From: JALUUH01 sp964636675
Lineage (GTDB): Bacteria; Pseudomonadota; Gammaproteobacteria; S012-40
Direction: 5' to 3'
DNA length: 21,458 nt
Assembly: GCA_964636675.1 (NCBI GenBank)
Contig: CAZWUO010000045.1
Location: 1-21,458, forward strand
The notes under the pieces were generated by a model. It saw only the letters and a program-made list of their open reading frames with translations, was not told where the DNA came from and made no database searches. Shown piece after piece: positions 14,726 to 21,458 of the stretch. Numbering within the stretch: position 1 is the stretch's first letter; the number at the start of each line of letters is the position of its first letter. The position numbers and the translations under genes were made by a program.

Positions 14726-15667
14726 ATGCAACTATTGAAAAATGTACCAAAAATAGAATTCATGCGAATGAAAAAAATCGCAATAGGCGTTTCAGCTTTT
14801 TTATTGCTTGTTTGTCTGGTTTCGATTGGCGTGCGCGGATTAAATTTAGGGATAGACTTTACCGGCGGTACTTTAGTCGAGGTTGGATTTCAGCAAAGTG
14901 CTGATCCCGAAGAAATACGCAATGTGCTCAACCAAGCGGGTTATGACGATGCAGTAGTGCAACACTTCGGAACCTCCAAAGACATTTTGGTTCGTTTACC
15001 CCCGCAGGCAGAAGGCGTTAGTAACGCCCAGTTGAGTACTCAGCTGTTAGAGGTTTTGCAAACAACGTCGAGCGATCATGTCGATCTCAGGCGGGTTGAA
15101 TTTGTCGGGCCACAAATCGGTGACGAGCTGGTTGAAAAAGGCGGTATGGCAATGTTGATCGCTTTAGGTGGTATTTTGATCTATGTCTGGATCCGCTTTG
15201 AGAAACGTTTTGCGGTGGGTGCCATTGCTGCTTTGATTCACGATGTCATTTTTACCATTGGGATATTTTCTATTTTCCGGCTTGAATTCGACCTTACTGT
15301 GCTTGCAGCGATACTCGCGGTCATTGGGTACTCGCTTAATGATACCATCGTGGTATTTGACCGGGTCAGGGAAAATTTTCGAAAAATGCGCAAGGGCACA
15401 CCCGCAGATGTGGTGAATAGATCGGTCAATCAAACATTGGCACGAACCTTAATGACATCGATAACCACATTAATTGTATTGGTTGCACTGTTTGTGTTTG
15501 GTGGCGAATTAATCCATGGTTTTGCAACGGCCCTCATTGTGGGTGTTGTCATAGGTACTTATTCTTCGATCTATATCGCGTCAGCGTCAGTGCTTATATT
15601 GGGAGTCACCAAGCAAGACCTTATGCCACCCGAGAAAGAAGGTGCCGATTCACAACCTGTCATTTAA
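14726..15667 (+). CDS. secF: Protein translocase subunit SecF
   Basis: The 313-residue partner of SecD in the inner membrane. TM1 is near residues 16-34. Then come LGIDFTGGTLVEV, a short periplasmic domain with RRVEFVGPQIGDEL, and five C-terminal helices containing the hallmark IGYSLNDTIVVFDRVRENFRK. The ATG at 14726 lies 78 bases after secD with a GGAA ribosome-binding site. The N-terminal extension before TM1 is shorter than in E. coli, and the C-terminus ends in an acidic/polar tail. Two hairpins follow the stop and probably end the transcript. Confidence 0.96.
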   Translation: MQLLKNVPKIEFMRMKKIAIGVSAFLLLVCLVSIGVRGLNLGIDFTGGTLVEVGFQQSADPEEIRNVLNQAGYDDAVVQHFGTSKDILVRLPPQAEGVSNAQLSTQLLEVLQTTSSDHVDLRRVEFVGPQIGDELVEKGGMAMLIALGGILIYVWIRFEKRFAVGAIAALIHDVIFTIGIFSIFRLEFDLTVLAAILAVIGYSLNDTIVVFDRVRENFRKMRKGTPADVVNRSVNQTLARTLMTSITTLIVLVALFVFGGELIHGFATALIVGVVIGTYSSIYIASASVLILGVTKQDLMPPEKEGADSQPVI

Positions 15668-15677
15668 TGTATGTTGC

Positions 15678-15698
15678 TAGGGGGCGCCTCGTCCCCTA
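15678..15698 (+). terminator. Stem-loop after secF
   Basis: An 8-bp stem (TAGGGGGC with GTCCCCTA, including one G-U pair) encloses a 5-base loop and starts 11 bases after the secF stop. No T-run follows, so alone it is a weak terminator candidate or a 3'-end stabiliser. Confidence 0.45.
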
Positions 15699-15722
15699 AT
15701 ATGCTCTCTGTCAAAATAACGT

Positions 15723-15742
15723 AAACAGCCCCTGTTTTTTTT
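15723..15742 (+). terminator. Probable rho-independent terminator of the tgt-secF cluster
   Basis: A stem AAACAG/CTGTTT (15723-15728, 15732-15737) with a CCC loop runs into eight consecutive T (15735-15742). The stem is short (6 bp), but the T-run is good and the position, 55 bases after secF, fits. Confidence 0.5.
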
Positions 15743-15794
15743 GAATAATATTATCTGCGGCCTTTCCCATGAAAAATTCCCCGTTTATCCGCGC

Positions 15795-15810
15795 ACTATT
15801 CTAGAATAGT
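15795..15810. promoter_or_regulatory. Perfect 16-bp palindrome, possible operator
   Basis: ACTATTCTAGAATAGT is fully self-complementary. It lies 77 bases upstream of the CapA-type gene, in its likely promoter region, where a dimeric regulator would bind. No regulator can be named. Confidence 0.4.
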
Positions 15811-15886
15811 ATTTAAACTCAAATTCTGGCGTCGTTTGGTCGTTACATTTTGTAGATAAACACCTGGACTGAATGTTTATTGGGTA

Positions 15887-17002
15887 ATGGAAATACTTCG
15901 TTTTTTGTTCTATTTTTCAGCGTATGCATTAGTGGCTTCATTAATGGCATTGCCTTCTTGTGTGCATGTTCCTACGCAGCAACTCTCTGACAAAATACAA
16001 GATCGTCTCAGTACCCAAGCAGCGAAAGACCTGATATTGGATGCAGATGTCAAAATCAGCATGGTTGGAGATATTATGCTGGGGGGTACCGCGGAAGAAA
16101 TATTTATCAAGCATGGCTATAATTATGCGTTTGAGGAAACGCGCCATCTGTTGCTCGATTCGTCGATTGCGTTTGGAAATTTGGAGGGCGTATTAGCGAC
16201 CTGGGGAATTAGCGATCCGAATAAGACTTATAATTTTATCACACCCCCGAAGAAGTCTGCTGCGGCGTTAAAGTATGCGGGCTTTGATATTTTTTCTATC
16301 GCGAATAATCATATATTAGACTATGGGGTAACCGGTATGTATCAAACCATGCAGGCCTTGGAAGCAGAAAATATTGAGCATGTTGGAGGAGGGACGACGG
16401 TAAAAGAGGCAAGGACGCCGCGCATCATCGAAGTGGATGGGCATAAAGTTGCTTTTCTCGCATATTCTTTGACTTATCCCGCTGAGTTTTGGGTCACAGA
16501 TGTACATCCAGGGGTTGCTTTCGGGCACCATAAACATGTTGTTGCTGATGTAAAGGCTGCAAAAAAAATATCTGATTTGGTATTGGTTTCCATGCATTGG
16601 GGTAGGGAGTCGACAACCCAATTACGCGACTACCAGGTGTCTATCGGTCGCGCAGCTATTGATGCAGGGGCATCGATAGTGATTGGGCATCACCCGCATG
16701 TGTTACAAGCGATTGAGCAGTATAATGACGGAATTATTCTGTATAGTCTTGGAAATTTTGCATTTGGTTCATACAGTCAAAAAGTCGATTCAAGTGTTGT
16801 TGCACAAGCTTACTTTAAAAATAATAAACTCGTAAAGATGCATTTTTGGCCTATCTTTGTGCGCAATACCGAGGTTTTATTCCAGTCTAAAATTCTTGAT
16901 GGTGAACGGGCTGACCAGGTCGTCCAACATTTACAGGAAATATCTAAAGATCATGGAACGAAATTTTACAATGATAATGGTTTAGCCGTTATTTTTATGT
17001 AA
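15887..17002 (+). CDS. CapA-family metallophosphatase, predicted lipoprotein
   Basis: A 371-residue protein of the CapA/PgsA family, a calcineurin-like fold known from poly-gamma-glutamate capsule loci and from many stand-alone genes. Metal-site motifs are all present: GDIMLGG (Asp62), FGNLEG (Asn98, Glu100), ANNHILDYG (Asn141, His142), MHWGRE (His237) and GHHPHV (His269, His271), followed by YSLGNFAFG. The N-terminus is hydrophobic and ends LPSC (Cys25), a slightly atypical lipobox, so envelope anchoring is likely. No capB, capC or ligase gene is nearby; a capsule role is therefore not supported, and a general periplasmic phosphoesterase is equally possible. The ribosome-binding site is weak. 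Its 3' end overlaps the opposite-strand GGDEF gene by eight bases. Confidence 0.88.
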   Translation: MEILRFLFYFSAYALVASLMALPSCVHVPTQQLSDKIQDRLSTQAAKDLILDADVKISMVGDIMLGGTAEEIFIKHGYNYAFEETRHLLLDSSIAFGNLEGVLATWGISDPNKTYNFITPPKKSAAALKYAGFDIFSIANNHILDYGVTGMYQTMQALEAENIEHVGGGTTVKEARTPRIIEVDGHKVAFLAYSLTYPAEFWVTDVHPGVAFGHHKHVVADVKAAKKISDLVLVSMHWGRESTTQLRDYQVSIGRAAIDAGASIVIGHHPHVLQAIEQYNDGIILYSLGNFAFGSYSQKVDSSVVAQAYFKNNKLVKMHFWPIFVRNTEVLFQSKILDGERADQVVQHLQEISKDHGTKFYNDNGLAVIFM

Positions 17003-18242
17003 TAACTTTAGGGTCTGTTGACGTTTCAGTTTTCTCTTTATTGCCATCGGTCGAATGGTCTGCCGAAATATTATTTTGCTTAATCGCTTGTTCAAGAACT
17101 TTATTGATATCTGAAGTATTATCAAATACGACTACCTGATTGCGTCCCTTGTTTTTTGCTTCGTAAAGCGCAGCATCTGCACACGCGATGAGTTGTTCGA
17201 GCTTGCTACATTCGGCATAACGTGTTGCAACGCCAATACTTGAAGTGAACGCAATATTAGATGTCTGGGTGGCTACCACGATATTTGATATTTTGATGCA
17301 AAGTCTTTCTGCAAAATTTTGTGCTTGTTCAGTGTCTGTTTCTGGCAGGATAATAGAGAATTCGTCGCCACCGAGGCGACCACAAATGTCAGCTTCGCGC
17401 GCGGCAGCTTTAATCGTTTTAGCTAAGGTGATAATTGCGTTGTCACCAGCAGCGTGTCCCCATTTATCATTTATTTCTTTAAATTTATCGATATCCAACA
17501 TCACGATTGACATAGCATGTTGGTAGCGTTGTGAATTTTGGATGACTTTATTGCCTAATTTATAAAAAGCACGTCGATTATTAATGCCCGTAAGGACATC
17601 GGTTAATGCCATTTTTTCCGCGTGTTCTTTCGCAATATTTAGATCAAATGATAGCTGATAAGATTTTCGTAAAAAATGATTAAGCAGTGTTGTCGCGCGG
17701 AATGTAACTGCGATGTAAATAGTAGCAGCGAGAGAAACAGCTTGCAGCAGTGAGTTTTCGCTAATCGCAAATGTAATCGATACAGGGGTCATAAAACATA
17801 ATATCATTGTCTTAACGCAAAAAGCGTGGGAAGAATATGCGGCTGCGGAAGCACCGGTTAATCCCATGATAAAGATAAAAATGAACATCTGATGTTCGAA
17901 AGAGTCAGCAGGGAGAAAAGCCCAACATCCTATTCCCCAGATAAGGCTAATACCAATGAGAGAACTTACCACCAGACGTTCCCATAAAATCATGTTTCGA
18001 GTTGTTGGGTTTGAGCGACGGTAGGACTTAGCAAGAATGACTCGGGCGGTAGAAAAGAGCAAAAGTATAGCGCCCCAATTGAGCAATATTTGAGTATCTA
18101 CAACATTCCATAATGCAATAATTAATACAATGGCGGCTGCCAAACTATAGGAGATTGTTGACGTGGTTTGGGTAAAAACGATCTCGATTTGATCGTTGCG
18201 TATCGTTTCATCGGTAGAGAGCTTTAGGGATTTCGGTTTCAT
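16995..18242 (-). CDS. Membrane diguanylate cyclase (GGDEF)
   Basis: A 415-residue enzyme predicted to make cyclic di-GMP from two GTP at the inner membrane. Residues ~30-190 hold about five or six hydrophobic segments with short loops, an integral membrane sensor I cannot assign to a named family. A linker (~193-213) leads to the GGDEF domain (~214-375): LTDVLTGINNRR, MLDIDKFKEINDKWGHAAGD, and an intact active-site GGDEF at 291-295. The inhibitory I-site RxxD is present (Arg282, Asp285). The catalytic and product-inhibition sites are therefore both intact, and it is probably active. A charged low-complexity tail of about 35 residues ends the protein. No EAL domain is present. It is transcribed towards, and overlaps, the CapA-type gene. 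Confidence 0.93.
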   Translation of the reverse strand: MKPKSLKLSTDETIRNDQIEIVFTQTTSTISYSLAAAIVLIIALWNVVDTQILLNWGAILLLFSTARVILAKSYRRSNPTTRNMILWERLVVSSLIGISLIWGIGCWAFLPADSFEHQMFIFIFIMGLTGASAAAYSSHAFCVKTMILCFMTPVSITFAISENSLLQAVSLAATIYIAVTFRATTLLNHFLRKSYQLSFDLNIAKEHAEKMALTDVLTGINNRRAFYKLGNKVIQNSQRYQHAMSIVMLDIDKFKEINDKWGHAAGDNAIITLAKTIKAAAREADICGRLGGDEFSIILPETDTEQAQNFAERLCIKISNIVVATQTSNIAFTSSIGVATRYAECSKLEQLIACADAALYEAKNKGRNQVVVFDNTSDINKVLEQAIKQNNISADHSTDGNKEKTETSTDPKVIT

Positions 18243-18602
18243 ATTTGTATTTACTTTTAGAGTTATTCTAAGCGTGGATAATGGTCGGTCGCTAATTAGA
18301 GTATGACTTTCTTATAAATTCACCGCTAGGGTAGCTATATTCTTAAGGTATATTCTAAGCTTCTCCATCTAAACTGAGCAATCAATGCGCCAAATATACC
18401 CATGCATATGCATTTTAAGACCTTCGAGCGGTGCTTTTTTGTGGCGTGGAAAGTATAGACTATTTTGAAGAAGCAATTAATGTGAGGTCTTAGATTGCTT
18501 CATCTTGTGATGATGTATTGGATTGGAGAGGGTATATTATAGCGAGCTGCGTATTCCGCAGGCAGTAAGACAGTATTAATTGAGAACCCCCCTAGTAAAA
18601 CA
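18243..18602. other. Divergent intergenic region between GGDEF and acyltransferase genes (360 bp)
   Basis: No gene is visible. It should contain promoters for both flanking genes. I see a perfect 12-bp palindrome ATGCATATGCAT (18402-18413), AT-rich -10-like sequence near 18533-18540 without a convincing -35, and a 5-bp hairpin (CTGCG 18547-18551, CGCAG 18557-18561). Confidence 0.5.
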
Positions 18603-20045
18603 GTGCTGAATTACTTATTCTTCACCTTACTTATGAATAGCGATATTATTCTTCCTTTCTGGTTTGTCATTTTGTTGGCCGTGTTTTCGTTGGTCTTGGT
18701 TCTTGATCGTATTCTGATACCGAGTGTTCGTTGGTATCTACGCCGGCGGGTCAATCGGGTTATTAACGAAGTTAATACTCGGCTGGACATCGAGGTTCGT
18801 CCATTTCAACTTACCCGAAGGCAAGTGTTGATCGATCAGCTGACGTTTGATGAGAAGGTCAATGATGCCGTAGTGGCTTTTGCGCAAGAAAAAGGGATGC
18901 CGCGAGAAGTGGCGCAAGCTTATGCGCGTAAATACGCGCAAGAGATCGTCCCTTCGTTCAATGCTTATATCTATTTTCGTATCGGTTACTGGGTCGCGAA
19001 ACGTGTTGCCCGGCTGATTTATCGAGTTCGTGTTGGCTTTTTTGACCACAATAGTCTGGGGGGAATCAGCCCCGATGCGACGGTTGTTTTTGTGATGAAT
19101 CATCGCAGTAATATGGACTACATTTTAGTATCTTTTCTGGCTGCTGAAAGAACCGCGCTTTCGTATGCCGTTGGTGAGTGGGCAAAAATTTGGCCATTAC
19201 AGACTTTGATTCGTGCGATGGGGGCTTTTTTTGTAAGGCGCAATTCCGGTAATCCTCTCTATCGCCGGGTATTAGAGCGTTATGTGCATATGGCTACCCA
19301 GGCTGGCGTTTGCCAAGCTGTTTTTCTCGAAGGCGGTTTGAGTAAAGATGGTGCGCTGCGTTCCCCCCGGCTGGGTTTTCTGGATTACATGTTACGTGAT
19401 CATGGACTTGAAAATGATAGGGATATTGTTTTTATCCCGATTGGAATTAATTATGACCGGGTAATAGAAGACCGCAGTTTGCAACGAAAACTGGATCAGA
19501 ATGTAACCAAACGTAGTGCTTGGTTTGTCGTGAAAACAAGCTTGCATTTTATTTACAAACAGTTGCTCTTATCGCGTAAAAATCGTTGGCGTCGTTTTGG
19601 TTATGCGAGTGTGAATTTCGGGGAGCCGTTATCGGTACGTGATTATTGCGCGGAAACGGGTATCGCGTTTAATCGACTTGAGCATGAGCATCGGTTTGCA
19701 GAAATTCAAAAACTTGCTCATCGTTTGTTGCGCAAAATTGAACGGGTTATTCCGGTGTTGCCAGTGCCTCTGATGAGTCGCATTGTTTTGGATAATCAGG
19801 GTGAATGGAAAAGCGAGTTGCAATTGAAAATGTTCGCGTCGAAGAAGATTGATGCTTTACACAGGGAGGGAGCACCGATTGATATTTCGGCAAGCGCGAG
19901 AGAAGGTGTGTTGTCATCCGCGATGAAGATGTTACTGGCGCGAGGAATGTTGGATGCTAAAGACGGATTGTTTCGAGCAAACCCCGATTCAATTCAGATT
20001 CTTACCTATTATGCGAATTCCATTACCTGGGTTAACAAAGCTTAA
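18603..20045 (+). CDS. PlsB-like glycerolipid acyltransferase
   Basis: A 480-residue membrane-associated acyltransferase of the LPLAT/GPAT superfamily, predicted to acylate a glycerol phosphate or related lipid acceptor. The N-terminal hydrophobic segment is at ~17-37. The HX4D catalytic block is NHRSNMDY (His167, Asp172); block II is GAFFVRR (207-213), block III FLEGGLSKDG (241-250) and block IV FIPIGINYDRV (~277-287). FLEGGLS resembles the PlsB form rather than the FPEGTR of PlsC. At 480 residues it is much shorter than E. coli PlsB (about 800), so it is a PlsB-like paralogue rather than classical PlsB. The start could be GTG at 18603 or ATG at 18633 (residue 11); neither has a good ribosome-binding site. 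The C-terminal ~100 residues are unassigned. Confidence 0.85.
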   Translation: MLNYLFFTLLMNSDIILPFWFVILLAVFSLVLVLDRILIPSVRWYLRRRVNRVINEVNTRLDIEVRPFQLTRRQVLIDQLTFDEKVNDAVVAFAQEKGMPREVAQAYARKYAQEIVPSFNAYIYFRIGYWVAKRVARLIYRVRVGFFDHNSLGGISPDATVVFVMNHRSNMDYILVSFLAAERTALSYAVGEWAKIWPLQTLIRAMGAFFVRRNSGNPLYRRVLERYVHMATQAGVCQAVFLEGGLSKDGALRSPRLGFLDYMLRDHGLENDRDIVFIPIGINYDRVIEDRSLQRKLDQNVTKRSAWFVVKTSLHFIYKQLLLSRKNRWRRFGYASVNFGEPLSVRDYCAETGIAFNRLEHEHRFAEIQKLAHRLLRKIERVIPVLPVPLMSRIVLDNQGEWKSELQLKMFASKKIDALHREGAPIDISASAREGVLSSAMKMLLARGMLDAKDGLFRANPDSIQILTYYANSITWVNKA

Positions 20046-20156
20046 CGATATTTTTACGTGGTTTTAAGAATTGATACGTAGTACTAACTATGCAGTAATT
20101 ATTATTACAGACGATAATACTTGAGTCGAATAGTAATATAAAGCGAATCGTTTGTT

Positions 20157-21380
20157 GTGATAAAACCAGGCATACCTATTAATGAACCAGATCGGCTTAG
20201 AAAGCTTCGCGAGCTAGGTATCTTTGATACGCTGAATGAGCGGATATATGAGGATCTTACGAAGCTTGCAGCAGGTATTTGCAATACGCCTATTGCGCAA
20301 GTTTGCCTAATAGACGAAGACAAAAACTGGTGTAAATCCAATAACGGAAAAGATGTGGAAGAAATATCGAGAGATGTTTCCTTTTGTTCACATGCCATTC
20401 TGGATGACGATTTATTTATCGTAGAAGATGCTAGTCAAGACGAGCGCTTTTGTGACAACCCGTTAGTGACTAGTGCCCCCTTTATTCATTTCTACGCAGG
20501 TGCTCCACTCATTATAGATAATAATGTTCGACTAGGAACACTTTGTGTTTTTGACCATAAACCTAACAATCTAAGTAACGAGCAAAAAGAGTCACTCATT
20601 GCATTAGCTCGACAAGTCGTATCGCAATTTGAATTAAAACTAAAAATTAAATCGCTGACAACTCTGGATCATGTCAAAGATGAATTTATTACCATGATTA
20701 GTCATGAATTAAGGACTCCTTTGACATCGATTATTGGGTCATTAGGTATGTTGTCGAATATAGAAGATCTGGGCACAAATAAGCAAACAGGAACCCTCAT
20801 AGATATTTCATATAGAAATTCACAGCGATTAAAAAATATTGTATATGATATATTAGATGCATCACAGGTAAGCTCAGGAAAATTAAATATAAAAAATGAA
20901 AATATTGATTTGATACAGTTGATTAACGAGAGCATAAATCAAAACCTAGATGCTTCTCATATCAATCGTTGTACGATAAATTTTGTAGGCAATACTTTCG
21001 ATTTACCAGTGATCTCAGTAGGGGACAGGCTGCGTATTACTCAAGTGATTAATAACCTGCTGTCAAACGCGATTAAGTTTTCATATGACGAAAAAGAGAT
21101 TGAAGTATCACTTTCGATTGTAGACAATGATGCAAAAATAACGATTATAAACTACGGCCCTGGAATCGCTATCGAAGACCAGCAATATGTATTTGATAAA
21201 TTTCGTCAGCTTGGAACGAATAATAATCAAAAGCAACCGGGTACCGGTTTAGGTTTAAACATCTGTAAAAAAATTATTGATTTACATAAAGGAAAAATTG
21301 GATTTGAGTCCGAACCAGGAGAGTATACGCGTTTTTATTTTCAACTTCCGCTGGCGGAGAAAATTTATATGCGAGTATAA
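20157..21380 (+). CDS. Soluble GAF-domain sensor histidine kinase
   Basis: A 407-residue cytosolic two-component kinase with no transmembrane segment. Residues ~10-160 form a GAF domain of the type common in bacterial kinases and cyclases (NEPDRLRKLRELGIFDT, RDVSFCSHAI, FYAGAPL, RLGTLCVFD). HisKA follows with the phosphoacceptor His183 in SHELRTPLTS. The HATPase domain has N-box NNLLSNAIKFS, G1 NYGPGI, F-box FDKFRQLG and G2 GTGLGL, so it should be catalytically competent. The G1 box starts with Asn (332) instead of the usual Asp, a known variant. Translation must start at GTG 20157, because an in-frame TAA lies six codons upstream and no ATG occurs before the catalytic region. It has no receiver domain and no response regulator in the window, so its partner and signal are unknown. 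Confidence 0.93.
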   Translation: MIKPGIPINEPDRLRKLRELGIFDTLNERIYEDLTKLAAGICNTPIAQVCLIDEDKNWCKSNNGKDVEEISRDVSFCSHAILDDDLFIVEDASQDERFCDNPLVTSAPFIHFYAGAPLIIDNNVRLGTLCVFDHKPNNLSNEQKESLIALARQVVSQFELKLKIKSLTTLDHVKDEFITMISHELRTPLTSIIGSLGMLSNIEDLGTNKQTGTLIDISYRNSQRLKNIVYDILDASQVSSGKLNIKNENIDLIQLINESINQNLDASHINRCTINFVGNTFDLPVISVGDRLRITQVINNLLSNAIKFSYDEKEIEVSLSIVDNDAKITIINYGPGIAIEDQQYVFDKFRQLGTNNNQKQPGTGLGLNICKKIIDLHKGKIGFESEPGEYTRFYFQLPLAEKIYMRV

Positions 21381-21423
21381 ACAATTGGCACCTGGTGTCT
21401 AGTTGTAGTAGCTCAGACTTGAT

Positions 21424-21458
21424 CTGACAGTTACCCGTTTTTTTAGAGTGCCTGTCAG
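21424..21458. repeat. Inverted repeat at the window edge
   Basis: CTGACAG (21424-21430) and CTGTCAG (21452-21458) flank a T-run (seven T, 21438-21444) and lie just after the histidine-kinase gene. It could be part of a terminator or the terminal repeat of an insertion sequence continuing outside the window. The sequence is cut here, so this is undecided. Confidence 0.3.

Noticed and set aside
15887..17002. Poly-gamma-glutamate capsule locus
   Set aside because: Only the CapA-like gene is present; no capB, capC or ligase is nearby, and stand-alone members of this family are common.
20332..20345. Loss of kinase function in the GAF histidine kinase
   Set aside because: The phosphoacceptor His, the N, F and G2 boxes are all intact, and Asn in the G1 box occurs in other kinases.

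Overview
The window reads as chromosomal DNA of a Gram-negative gammaproteobacterium. The tgt, yajC, secD, secF order and the close resemblance of these proteins to the E. coli ones point there. The very large cadherin-repeat lipoprotein, TonB-dependent receptor, GDSL lipoprotein and GGDEF protein are most reminiscent of marine Cellvibrionales-type bacteria, but that lineage is an inference. I see no tRNA, rRNA, CRISPR array or complete insertion sequence.

Layout. (1) 1-545: a structured non-coding stretch with nested inverted repeats, then a short ORF that looks like the front of a frameshifted gene. (2) 546-3841, minus strand: a two-gene operon, a GDSL esterase-type lipoprotein followed with an ATGA overlap by a TonB-dependent receptor. 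(3) 3842-4429: a long AT-rich divergent intergenic region. (4) 4430-10867, plus strand: a 1914-residue outer-membrane-type lipoprotein (FN3, eleven cadherin repeats, FN3, internalin-like leucine-rich repeats), then a small outer-membrane beta-barrel protein. (5) 10868-11167: an intergenic region with a perfect 21-bp stem-loop. (6) 11168-15667: tgt, yajC, secD and secF (queuosine tRNA modification and the Sec accessory complex), ending in hairpins. (7) 15887-17002: a CapA-type metallophosphatase lipoprotein, overlapping tail-to-tail with (8) 16995-18242, minus strand: a membrane diguanylate cyclase. (9) 18603-20045: a PlsB-like glycerolipid acyltransferase. (10) 20157-21380: a soluble GAF-domain histidine kinase.

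How the genes may work together. The Sec genes form a housekeeping operon. The surface genes (GDSL lipoprotein, TonB receptor, cadherin/LRR lipoprotein, small barrel, CapA lipoprotein) form an envelope-facing neighbourhood. Two signalling proteins, a c-di-GMP synthase and an orphan sensor kinase, lie close by, but nothing in the sequence proves that they control it.

The most distinctive object is the cadherin/FN3/LRR lipoprotein. Its repeat array carries DNA-level traces of nested duplications at offsets of 306, 612 and 1539 bases. I found no clear evidence of a completely new system. The best candidates for new biology are this adhesin-like protein with its small barrel neighbour, the GDSL/TonB-receptor pair, and several structured intergenic elements.
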